From positions 2,108,001 to 2,172,000 of the forward strand of contig JAVTLE010000014.1 in NCBI GenBank assembly GCA_033439295.1: a stretch of DNA of 64,000 nt, in the 5' to 3' direction. Below the pieces are notes generated by a model, which saw nothing but the letters and a program-made list of their open reading frames with translations, searched no databases and was not told the DNA's origin. Below are positions 49,013-59,906 of this stretch, in pieces. Source of the stretch: Deuterostichococcus epilithicus. Its lineage: Eukaryota > Chlorophyta > Trebouxiophyceae > Prasiolales > Stichococcaceae. Made by a program: the position numbers and the translations under genes. Within the stretch, counting starts at the first letter, position 1; the number at the start of each line of letters is the position of its first letter.

Positions 49013-50746
49013 ATGGTGAGACTCACTTTTCTGTCCATGCCATCGGGTGTCTGGGAGTCCAGTCCGGCAACCGTGTCGCTAAATGTAATGAGCCTAGCTC
49101 AACGTGCAGCTCTCACAATTTCGATTGTTTTGGCAGTCGGTCGAGGACTGGTACAAGCAGGTAAGGCAAGGATGGTGTGAAGAGTCTGCGGCAAGGACAG
49201 CGGTGCTTGCCCAAAGGACATGTTGCACAGTTCCAACTGGAGAATGATGCTGCTGCAGCTGCCAGTCGTCACTCGTTCGTACGTGACCTTCTCGTTCCTC
49301 ACGACAGCGGGCTGCGCCTTGGAGGCGAGTAGCGTCATCATGCGTGCGCCAGGATGAGGGAATTGCGTGAGCGTGAGCTGCAACCCTCGGGCTTCCTGCT
49401 GACTGGCGGTGTCTGGAAGCGCAGATCATCACGCCGTATAACATCTACTTCAATGCATGGCTGATACTCCAGAAACTGGAAGTGTGGCGCCTCTTCACAA
49501 ACTTCTTCTTTTTTGGCAGCCTGGGTGAGTCGCGGGCATGGATTGCAACTGTGTTTCTCGCGCGCTGGCGACAGGCTTCCTGCCCAGGTTATGTCACATG
49601 GTCGCTTCGTGCCCTGCAGGTTTGGATTTCGTGTTCCACATGTTCTTCCTGGTGAAGTACTGTAAGGCGCTTGAAGAGGGCTCCTTCCGCAGCCGCAGCG
49701 CAGACTTCCTCTGGATGCTACTATTCGGTGAGCATGCACTTGCTTTGGTGCGAGCCATGTATGTTGCTTGGGTCTGTCGTGCGCCCCTCCTGGAAGACGA
49801 ACTGACACTTGCTGAGCCCTCATTCGACGAAGTGGCGTGCCATGGTACAGGAGGGACGCTGCTCACGCTGGTGGCGCCCTTTGTGAACGTCCAGTTCCTG
49901 GGGTCGTCGCTCACATTCATGATGGTGATCAGTTGTAGACGTCAAACATTGTGCACCTTCACCACCTCTGCATATTAGTTCTGGGGATGCGCACACATCA
50001 GGGGTGGCAAGATCCAGGCTGGCCACTGGCCCCATCGCCAACACGCTCAACATAAATTGGCCTGCAGGTGTATGTGTGGGGGCGGCGGCATCAGTACGTG
50101 AATCTCAGCTTCTTGGGCATCTTCAACTTTACGGCGCCGTACCTGCCGTGGGTGCTGCTCGGCTTCTCCGTCATCCTGGGAAGCAGCCCCGTGGTGGATT
50201 TGCTCGGCATGGTGGCAGGTACATTGACAGAGCCTGCCCTGTGCCTCTTGACACAATGAGATGCAATGCAACCTGCATGTCATACCTGGACAAGCCGCTG
50301 GACCTGTGCAGCAGATAGCATCTGCATGGAGCGTTGGATCATCTGAATGCTGATCATCACAACACAGGGCATGCGTACTACTTCCTTGAGGACGTGTACC
50401 CCCGCATGACGGGCCGCCGGCCGCTCAAAACGCCAGGTTGGCTGAGTGCTGACATGGCGCATCCAACTGCCCCTGTGCAAACGGCCTGCCCACGAGTTGC
50501 GACATGCAGGACAACGCTCGTCGTCGTACAGTCGTCCGTGTGACCAACACAGGCTTCGTCAAGGCGATGTTCCCAGGCGAGGAGGTCATCCCGGCCCCTG
50601 TCTTTCCAGCGGCTGCCAATGCTGTGCGGCCTGAGGCTCCGCCGGACGCAGCAGGTGGACAGAGTCGCGTCATCGCCTCCTCGCCGTACATTCGTGCTGC
50701 TACAAACGCATTGCAGCATATGCTGTGGACGACACAGAGCTTGTGA
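49013..50746 (+). CDS. DER2: Derlin (plant DER2-type), ER-associated degradation
   Basis: Exons: ATG 49013-49015 (probably the only coding codon of exon 1), 49137-49160, 49259-49324, 49425-49524, 49620-49727, 49851-49924, 50068-50218, 50368-50436, 50553 to about 50746. The eight exons from 49137 on join in phase. The sequence is collinear with plant DER2 proteins: [121 protein letters not shown] and [20 protein letters not shown]. These give the rhomboid-like membrane core with its WR and GxxxG-type motifs, active in retrotranslocation of misfolded ER proteins. The 66-nt exon is followed by a GC donor (GAG then GCGAGT). The start is the weakest point: another ATG at about 49036 could also splice in frame. 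The last exon may splice further instead of ending at 50746. Confidence 0.88.
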
Positions 50747-51586
50747 ATCGAATTGCTTTGTTTCATGCTGCAACAGGCAATGGACACGACCATCAGCAAT
50801 GAGCCGGCGACAGAATACAGCAGTCCACATTATCAGCTGCGTCAGGCTGGAGTTGAGCTTGCTGCAGCCTTCGGAAGTGGTCTAGATCCTCAATGTATTG
50901 CGAGCGGAGTTCTGGTGGGGAAGTGAGCGGCGCCAGTGCGGCGCAAGCGGTGGCCGGGCTTGCATACCAAGCGAGTCTGCGGCGTGCCACCTAGACAATG
51001 GTTTATGTTGAGTCGTGTCCAATTGTGTGCTTGGTACGCTGCGGTTGATGCGCAAGGTCGAGCACACGATGTGTACAAGGGTCGAAGATGTCATTGGCAA
51101 CTGCCCACCAAATGACGACCCGAAGCCTTGGACCTGCCTCGGACCTGTCAAGAACATTTGATCGGCAGGGGTAGCGCCTGTGCAATATGACGGCGTGCAC
51201 ACACTTGCAAAAGCGACACTGCAGCACATTCGACGTGTGCTCGCAATCCCGCACAGGTGTTTGGCTGGCCAGCATCAGTGCTACAGAGCTCCACCATTAT
51301 GAGCGTTTATAGTCAGCGCCAGTAACTTCACAGACCTTCACAGACCAGGTCCTTAATACGCAAAGAAGCCTGGCTGACACTTATGCTGAGAGGTCTATCA
51401 GACAGCTTGTAGCCGAAGGCTCGTTTGCATTATAAGTCATGCGGCAGTCGTACATCGAAGCATTCGTCAGGTTGCCACCTGCCAGTGCACATCCAACTGT
51501 CTGAGTTTCATTTCGCGGTCGCATCATCGTTTCATTTCCGGCGGATCCATGACTCAGCGCGCAGTATGACAGTATTGTGAGCAAGA
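50747..51586. other. Intergenic region between Derlin and the GEX1-like gene
   Basis: No supported gene. A minus-strand frame (about 51590-51381) reads like a short secreted stretch with several N-x-S/T sites, but it lacks an ATG in a good position and overlaps the GEX1 start antisense. Confidence 0.4.
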
Positions 51587-54500
51587 ATGCGCAGCGCCTC
51601 GGCTGCAGCGTCCTGTTGCCTTGCAGCAGCCCTCTTTCTTCTCGCCTTCGCAACAGCCGAACAGCCGCGATTTGAAGTGGTGCAGACTGGTCTCACGGCT
51701 AGCGGTGCAGGTGACCATGCTGCCAATGTGCGTCTGGCATTCCGGCGCATCTGCAGTGTTGCTGACGCCTCGCATTGCCATCGTCCGGTTCATGATTGAA
51801 ACGGTCATCAGAACAGAAGTTACATAGCAGCAACCTACAGCAGCGTTGATGTGTTAGTGTTACAAGTATGTCGTGTGCTCAGCCACACACGTTATGATAC
51901 ACAGGGCGGATCCGTGGCCTGGAGCAGGGTGCCGCCAGGGAGTCCTTCATCAGCCGCGTCTTTGGCACAGACTGCTACACCGACGCGCTGCGCGCGATAC
52001 GCACGGAGTGCCGCAACCTGGACCACGAGGGCAAGACGCGGCTGGCGCTGGCGTTTGCCAACTGCCACTTGTACAAGTTGGGCAAGCGCACGTGAGTACA
52101 TGAGCCGCCGCCGTGGCGGCATCAGTGGCAGCATGCAGTGGCCACAATAAGACGTCTTGCCAACAAGTGAACATGAGCGAGGGTCTGGAGATCGTCGTTG
52201 CCCATCTCGTATCTTGTGGGTGCCGCCGTGCAGGTACCCGTGCTCAGAGAGCATGTCGCTCAAGGCGTGCGTAAACCACAAGGACCCCGAGTTCTACTTC
52301 GCCCACATGCAGTTCTTCAGCGAGGTCGATAGGTGCAGGGAGCAATGCGCATCACGTTCGCTGCAGCGCTTTCGTGCAAATGAATTCAGTTGGAGAGTGC
52401 ATTGGGCAATGGCGCTTTATGAAGTTTGGCTCAGTTCTGACACTCGCCAGTATATTCATTGGCGCTCATGTGCATGCGTGCTGCCACAGCATGTGCCTCT
52501 TCATCCAGAACCAGGACTTCCAGCGGCACACGGAGTTCGTGCTGAACCTACTGTACGCCGCCGGCTCGGCGGCTGCGGAGCGCCTCGTGTCCCTGAACGA
52601 CAGCATGGCGGCGCATGCCAGCGCACTCGGCGGCGTCAGTGGCCAACTGGATGCCATGTCCCAACAGCAGGTCGGCGATCTGGCACCCTATGACATATTT
52701 GCCGCTGCATGCCATGCAAGCATTGACTCATACGTGATTGAAAACGCATTGTCCACTTCATAAAACAAACCGTTGCTGACCTGCATGCCACGATACTGGT
52801 CTGGACTGTGAGCGTCCTCCTACTGCGCAGACCCATATGGCAACCACCGTGAACGCCAGCCTGGCGAGCCTGGCCACCCTGCACAGCGCCGCAGGCAGCC
52901 TGGACACCAAGTTGCAGCATTCCCTGGAGCAACAGGTCCGAGTACCGAATGCATCTGCCCTTGTGCCATGAATAGCTGTTGCGCTTGTGCTCATCAAGCA
53001 TGCTTACCATCCACAGGGGAAGTCTCAATGACAGTCCTGGCTCAGCTTGGTGCCTGTAGTCGTCAGGCACTCATCCAGCGGGACATGCCGGTCAGCCTGA
53101 CAGACTGTCAAGGCGGATGTGCTGCAGGGTGTGTTGGGCCGACGGCAGCTGGACATGCTGCAGGGTCTCTCGGAGTTGGAAGCCCAAGAGCAGAAAGTGC
53201 TGGCCGCCACCTCCGCCCTGCGTGAGGTGTGCACCGTAGATCTTGGTCTGATGCCCGGGCATGTGCATATGCGCACGCTGTAGCCCGCTTCGAAGACGAC
53301 TCATCGGGGCATATTGCGCAGCATGCTGCGCTTGAACCCTGCACTCACACTGCATGTCTCAGATGCGTTTGATGCCCTACTATTGGTAGAGCAGTCACTT
53401 GCTGCGGGCTGCAGCTCGCCCTGGACGGCGCCAACGAGTTCCTGCAGCAGCAGCGGGCGCAAGGCGAGCTGCAAGCTGCGATGCTCACCGATCTCAGGCA
53501 AGCATCCATCAGTTGGCATGTGCTGGAGCCACTGATGACGAGACGACGGCACCTTGCCTGCTTGCTGAACGGCTGCGAAGCTCTGAGATTTTGAGCCTCT
53601 GTGCACTTCAAGCCACGTCAGGGTGGCGGTGGCGGTCTTTGTGACAAAGGACTTCGAGCACTGATAACCAACTAATGTGCGGCAGGGACGTGGCGGCGAA
53701 CTCCAGAGGGGTGGTCACAGCACTGCGGGCGCTGGCACACTACCAGCACCGGTCCGACGCCATCCTCGTGCAGCTGCTGGGGCGCTCCTACGGTGCCGGC
53801 TTTCATTATGCCACACCCATCCCAGAGACCGTGCCAAATACATTGTGCAAAGCACCCTGCCCTCGGCATCCATTTGCAACCCTGCAAGCTGCACAGCGTC
53901 ATGCGGCAGTCTTCAGTGTGTAATCACTGCACCGCCACGCAGCAGCCAGTGCCTGATCATCAAGCTGTGCTGCAGGTGCGGCCGATGTGCTATTCTACGC
54001 GGCTGGCGGCGCGGCAGCAGCAGCGGCAGGCGCTGCGCCGCTGACACGATCTGCCCGGCTGCCACTCATCGGCGTTTTCGGCAGCGCGCTGCTTGCGGAG
54101 CGGTGCCTGCCACCCCGGCTGCACACCTTCCTGCAGGCCGGGGGCCATGGGGAGGTGGGCAGCGCTGGCTTCACTGGAGGCGTGTGACAACGCAGTCAGG
54201 CACTTCACAAGCCTGCATTCCGAGCCCCGAGATGGGCTGCTGGAATGTGGGCAGCAGCTCCGTCGCCCAACCTGCACTGACACTGCGTGTGCATGCCAGG
54301 TCATATGGAGCATGCATCCTGCAGCTGCAGCCTCGCAACATGGATCTCCTGACTGTGATGTCGCCATGTGTACAGCTGTTGCTGCGGGTGCCGCTGCCGG
54401 GCTGGCTACCGGCGCACCCATCGGGGGAGCTGACTTGCGACTTCAAGTGGCTGCTGCGGAAGGTGTGCCTGGCGCTCGGCGCCGCAGCCCTCGCGTGCGC

Positions 54501-55863
54501 CATGTGCACCTTCCGCAACCTGGAGAAGGAGAACCTCAGGTGCGCCGCTCTGGATGGACCTGTGATCGAGGGGCGCTTCACCTGAGCCATGCAGCCCTGC
54601 TTCCTCAGCGGCCAGGCGCATAGCGTCTGATCTGGAGGTTGTGCAAGCCGATCACAGCCCCGCGTCCGGACCATGCGTGCGACGCATCCAGTGGCAGTGG
54701 CTCAGCCAGCCGGAAGACCGGCCGTGCGCCCCTCAAATGATGCAACGTCCATTCTCGAGAACAAGGCCGGTGACGCAGGTGCCTGGAGCGCATTGAGGCG
54801 CACCAACGGGCGCAGGCCAAGGCTCACGAAGCACTGCAGCGGGAGCTGAGGGCGGCGCTGCTGCGCGAGCGCCGCGCCCTGCTGGCCGGCATGCAGGCGC
54901 TGCTCGACAGCGCGGGCGGCGCCGCCGCCGCCACGTCGCCCAGCCAGCAGCTGCAGGCGTGTAGAGAAGGCTGCGGGCCCATCCACCTACAAGCGGCAGC
55001 AGTCGCTGGCTGCATCGCCCTGCATGATGTTTGCGGCTCGTTGACGTGCAGGTGGTGCCAGACGACGAGGCACGCAGCCGGGTCTTGGCGATGTCCAGCA
55101 CAGGCGGCCATGAATCGTTGCAGCAGCTGGCCAGCCAGTCGCTCGATGTGCGGGACGCACTGCCGCCAAGTGCCCCGGCAGTGCCGCTGCTGCGAAAGCC
55201 GGCAGCCGCGGTGCCGGTCGCAGAGGCACTGTCGCCGGCGAGCCCCGCATCTCGCCGCAGCGCCAGGCACAGCAGGCCTCTGTCATCAGCGACCAGGCCT
55301 TTGCCTAGCCTCAAAAGTGGCCGAGAGGTGCCAGAGCCGCCCAGATGTTCGACTCGTAGACAAGACGGTTCTGTTTGCAGTGGACTCAGCAGCACGAGGG
55401 GCGCCAGCCTAAGCCCACCTGCTGCTGACTGTCAACCTGAGCGCGACTCAAGACTGCATACAGGGTGCCGCCGCATCTGGGCAGATGCAGAGAAGCACAG
55501 TATGTGAACCATTTCTCCATTTCGATGCAGGATCAGGGGTTCACATTGGCAGCCACCAGCAGGCCGGGCGCAGTCAGTGGTCGAAGCAAGCGCGGCAGGC
55601 AGGAACCCCTGGACGCAGCTGCTGGCGGGATTGGAATGGCCAGTCCACCCTGCGCTGCGGCAAAGCGCTCCCATCAGGTGTGGCACAGCTTCCTCGTGGA
55701 CGACATGCATAGTCAGGCAGCTGGGTTTCGTTATCTGTAAAGCAGGGATCACATAGATAAATTTGCATCCCTCTGAAGCCCTTTCGTCTCGAAACTGCAG
55801 GAGGTGTCCGGGATTACAGGGAGCGCAGCTGGCCACCGCTCAATCAAACGGCAGCATCAATGA
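51587..55863 (+). CDS. GEX1: GEX1/Kar5/Brambleberry-family nuclear fusion protein
   Basis: Fourteen exons in phase: 51587-51704, 51905-52091, 52234-52332, 52490-52670, 52831-52935, 53104-53226, 53415-53497, 53686-53792, 53976-54154, 54376-54539, 54779-54956, 55052-55327, 55531-55677, 55801-55863; 669 aa. A signal peptide (SCCLAAALFLLAFATAEQ) leads into the family's Cys-rich domain: FGTDCYTDALRAIRTECRNL, LALAFANCHLYKLGKRTYPC, ESMSLKACVN, FYFAHMQFFSEVDRMCLFIQ and NQDFQRHTEFVLNLLY. Next is a coiled-coil region (LDTKLQHSLEQQ, LQGLSELEAQEQKVLAA), then hydrophobic segments (DVLFYAAGGAAAAAAGAA, LPLIGVFGSALLAE, VCLALGAAALACAMC) and a Ser/Pro-rich tail. That is the order expected for GEX1: lumenal Cys domain, coiled coil, C-terminal membrane helices. 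In Arabidopsis, Chlamydomonas, yeast and zebrafish these proteins act in nuclear-envelope fusion after gamete fusion. Introns 7 and 11 use GC donors. Confidence 0.85.
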
Positions 55864-56174
55864 TTTGCCAAACTGGACGGCGAAACAACAGCAGCAGCCA
55901 GCACCTGGCGCAGACATAGCGGGTTGAGGAGTTTGTCATGCGCGTACGGGGTCAAGGCGACAGGGTTTCCAAACTTCGACAAGTCGGTAGATGTGGTTCC
56001 ATGTTGTGCTTGCCGTGCACAGCCTTTTTGAGTACCTAGGTTTTCATAACATAAAACTGCCCCCACTACGTGTTCAACGTCAATGCAGGCGAGCAAGAAT
56101 CCTGCTGGACCCGACGGCAATTGCAAAGCGGTGCTTGATTCTGCTGGAAGAACCGCGGCCACAAATTGCAGATG
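55864..56174. other. Convergent 3' flanks of GEX1-like and TGD1 genes
   Basis: 311 bp between two facing stop codons. No coding signal seen. Confidence 0.5.
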
Positions 56175-58897
56175 TCACATACACTGCCGCAGCGCATCGC
56201 CCTGGCCCTGGAAGAACAGGAAGGAGAGGAAGAAGTCCGCTATGAAGATGAGGACGAGGGATATGACCACCGCCGAGGTGGTGGACTCGCCAACGCCCTT
56301 GGCGCCGCCTGTCGTCGTAAAGCCCCAGGCGCAGCTGACCTGGATTGAGCAGATGAGCGTGGCTTGGTGAGGCAGGCAGCTGCATGTGCAGACCGCAACC
56401 ACAGCACAAGTTGGAGGCATCGCAGACGTGGTGATGCATGCACAGGCGCGCGACCAATGCTGCACTGCTGCCAGCAACATGCGCATGGCAGCTGGCCGCC
56501 CAAGAGGAGACACCAGCTCTCTGCTCGGGAGCATCGCCAGCCGCACCACAGAGATGATGACACCGAAGACCCAGGCCTTGATCATGGAGGTAACCACATC
56601 CCAGGTGCCGACGGCGCGGGCTGCCGACTCCAGGATCACGTTGGCTGGCACATCGTACACCGTCTGCGCCAGCACCACGCTCGCTGCGATGCCTGTGGCG
56701 GCGGCGTGTGGGGCTGCTAAGCGCACATGGTGCCTCGGAGGCATCGGTTTCCCAAACGTTCAGAAAATTTCGCTTCGTTCGCTCACGCACAGTGGCAGCA
56801 CAGCCTGGGACAGGGCAGCCCGGCAGCCCGGGCCGCGGCCACCGGGATCACACAACCTCCACAGCGCGTGGTCGAACCACATCACAGCAGTCGGAAGCGC
56901 GGGGCCGAGGGCTGGACGCCCTACCCATGGTGAAGCAAAGCACGTTGAGCACGGGGCCCGCGATCATGCAGGACAGCACGCGCGGCGTGACGAGGTAGTC
57001 CACAGGGTCGGTGCCCAGCACCCGCAGTGAGTCCGTTTGCTCGCTCACCGCCATCGTGCCCAGCTCCGCCGCAAAGGCGCTGCCCACGCGGCCTGCTTGG
57101 CAGGAGGGCACAGTGAGGACTTGATCAGACCCCATGCCCAGCTCTACCGAGGAAGACGCTGCCCACGCGGCCTACGGTTGCGGCATAACAGGGTCGTCCG
57201 GCCACATAGCTTGACCAAAGGCGCTGCCAATGCGGCACGCGCTTGGTGGGACGCAGAGAGGGTCTCATCTGACCGCTCCAGCCACTTGGCATGGAAAAGT
57301 GCCGACGCCACAGGAGTATACGCCCCGGGCGCATGTCACAGCCTTGCGCCGGCCGGCAGCTTCACCCACAGCACTCTGCTGTGCTCGGCAAAGAGTGGAG
57401 ACTGGCACCCGACACACTGCGGGGTGGCGGCGCACCGGCGAGGATGATGCAGGTGACCACCGGCGTGAGCTCCCGCGACAGCGCCAGTGCCAGAACGCCG
57501 CCCACCGACTTGGTCAGCCCCAGCTTTGCAAACTCCCGCACAAACTGCAGGGTGGGCAGGCAGTGGGTTTGTAGATCTATATAGCAGGCAACGCATCGCT
57601 GCCTGCCGAACAGTTGGGCTGAGGCTGCCCTTCTCAAGAAACACGTCCATGGCGACCAGACACTCACAATCATCACCGCCATCATAGCAGCCACTGTCTG
57701 AACAACGCTTGCGAGCCCACAACGAAAGGATGTCACAAGATGATGGCGCAACCGTGCCTCAGAGGAACGTCATTTTTCGTTATGCACTGATGGGAAGTGC
57801 TCAGGGTTTGTCACAAGAAGCATATCAATATAGGCGGCGGCTTGATCACATGCTTGAGAGCAGTCTCAGCATCTGAGGTGGACCCCTATGCTCAGCTATG
57901 GCATAAGGCAATGCGATCGTACATTGGTACGAAATGGCATTACACACACTCATCTGTCATGAGAGCCCGGGACCTTGTCTGGAACGTATGGACCAGTTAC
58001 GCTGGGCCATTGTGACAGGCAGGTAGCACGCGGGATGAGAGACGCACCTGAATGGTGAACACCATGCCCACAAAGGCGGCAGTCAGCAACGCCACACCCA
58101 GCGAGCGCGGCCCCACCAGCGACAGCTGCTCCCTCGTGTTCCGCCAGTGGATCTTGCCTGCGCAGAGGGCGCACTCAAGACGGATTGGCATAGTTGATCT
58201 GCAGCAGAACGGAAGCAGCCATGTGCAGCGACCAGCCGTAGATACCAAGACCACTGGGTTGTCCTGAAAGCGAGGGGGGTCGCAGTGGTCCTGACATGGC
58301 GCACCCTGCAGCATGCGCGTCATGACCTGGCCGCCCAGCATGAGCGCGGCAATGGTGCGCCACAGCCACTTTGGCGGGTTGCTGGCGTCCAGCCACGCCA
58401 GCGTGCCTGTGCGCAGTAGCATGAGTGAGCCGTGCATGCAGAACGACAGTCACATCAAGCCTCCGGCCCATAGCATGAGATGCAATTTAGCATTCAGCAA
58501 GCCTGTCTGCAGGACACCTCCCAGCCGAAGCGACGAGGCACGCCACAACGTCTGCAACTCCACCTTGCAGCTTGGCGATGATGTAGTTTTCGTCCGCTTC
58601 TGCTTTGTCCTCGGACATGCTCTGCTGGCCAAGCGGCACAGCAGCCTGGGCCAGGCAGCGCATGCGCTGCTGCATGTCACGCGGGCTGCCTCTGCCTGCG
58701 CCTAGTAAGTTGACGCTCGCCGATCGCTGCAGAACCTGGGAGGTGACAGACCCCAAGCCGCTGCTGACGGGCGCCACGGCCAAGCTGTGCCGCTGCGTTG
58801 AGCCGAACGTCTTTCGGGAGCTGCAAGCCCGCGCTGGCTGCCTCAGGGGTGAACAGTTTGACATGCTGATACGCCCGACAGGCGCTGAGCAGCGCAT
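56175..58897 (-). CDS. TGD1: TGD1, MlaE-type permease of the chloroplast TGD lipid importer
   Basis: Seven exons in phase: 58897-58564, 58406-58305, 58157-58048, 57544-57436, 57092-56925, 56713-56547, 56339-56175; 384 aa. Exon 1 is a Ser/Arg/Ala-rich, low-acid leader typical of a chloroplast transit peptide. The mature part follows plant TGD1 closely: [154 protein letters not shown] and [20 protein letters not shown]. It is the permease subunit that, with TGD2 (substrate binding) and TGD3 (ATPase), moves ER-derived phospholipid across the inner chloroplast envelope. The E-L-G-T-M-x-V-S-E-Q loop (coupling helix to the ATPase) is intact. The large intron before exon 5 contains two degenerate copies of the exon 5 start. 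Confidence 0.93.
57147..57240. repeat. Two degenerate copies of the TGD1 exon-5 5' end inside the preceding intron
   Basis: Copies at about 57147-57176 and 57213-57240 resemble the true exon-5 start at about 57066-57092. On the coding strand all read a splice-acceptor-like edge followed by GR(V/I)GS(A/V)F. See the matching finding. Confidence 0.6.
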
Positions 58898-59906
58898 TGC
58901 TGAGTTGGTGACTGGACTGTCAGCACATCGGCTTCAAGCGAAGTCTCCCGCGCGCGCACTTGGGCCAATGACTACTGTCATTTAGCGAAGCTGTGATCGA
59001 CTTGAACACGTTCCTGAACGACGGACGGAGCTGTGGTCTGCGAATCGCTCCGCAGTTCCTGGTTCAAGACTCCTTGATGGCTGCACAGTTTGTCTCAGCC
59101 AACCCTTCGTCTCAGAGATCGTCTGAGAACACAGCAGAGCACAATAGGCAAATAAGCAATTGCTCTGCTCCTGTCTCCTCTTGGACCTGATGCAAAATTC
59201 TGATTCTGTGGCGGTGGAGCGGCGGAGGCGGGAAGATGGCAGGCCTTGCTCGGTGCTTCCATTCCTACATGCCTATCTGTAGTGGCCAATGCAGCCTCCT
59301 CAAAGTTAACTCAGGCAGCCAGTTGCCGGCACACGGTAACCTGACGACCGCTTCAGGACCGCCGCTCCCCGCCCTGGGTGTCATTCAGCGCCGCCACAAG
59401 CAATGCACCCAGCAGCTGTGAGCACAGACGATCATCATATCAGATGTTACAAGCACATTCACCGATCCACCGTCCTGCATCAACCAAATACTTTACTCCA
59501 ACCAAGTCCACCGAGATTGCAATTCTGACAACGCCGTCCAACCTGAACAATCCTCTCGATATATGAGTATCCTGTGCAGGTGGTCCAGATGTCCAGTTTC
59601 CAGACCGACCATGCGGATACATTCAATAGCGTGCCCGGAGTGCTCTCCAGAGCAACATCTCTTTGTCTCACCGAATCCCAATCCAATTGAGGTGTCATGA
59701 AATCAGATACTGATGCCGCAGCCGGCAACCTGACACCACACAATCGCTGCAAGAGGGCGCGCCTTGCCCGCGCCGCCTGATTTTCCCCATCCGGTCATGT
59801 GTCGCCAGCGCCCCGTGCGCGGCACAGCATGACGCCTTATAGTTAAAGTTGTAAGGACTGCCCCAAGGACGAAGCCGGGGGAGTATCCAGCCGCTGGCCG
59901 CGGCAC
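58898..59906. other. Region between the histidine kinase stop and TGD1 start
   Basis: About 1 kb, expected to hold the 3' untranslated region of the kinase gene and the TGD1 promoter (both minus strand). A TGTAA element, the usual green-algal polyadenylation signal, is present on the minus strand at about 59447-59451. No gene is supported. Confidence 0.4.

Noticed and set aside
48664-49090. Minus-strand frame reading [13 protein letters not shown] and ending MHREDTAFKALFFTCIA, with TGA overlapping the glycosylasparaginase ATG.
   Set aside because: It looks protein-like but matches no family I know and runs antisense across the Derlin start. It would need a gene overlapping two others. High GC makes such open frames common; junction reads would be needed.
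49094-49383. Minus-strand frame of about 95 codons beginning with [10 protein letters not shown].
   Set aside because: Antisense of Derlin exons 2 and 3; open only because conserved GC-rich codons lack reverse-strand stops.
51381-51590. Minus-strand frame with a hydrophobic stretch and several N-x-S/T sites, like a small secreted protein.
   Set aside because: No usable ATG, antisense to the GEX1 start, and no homolog recognised.
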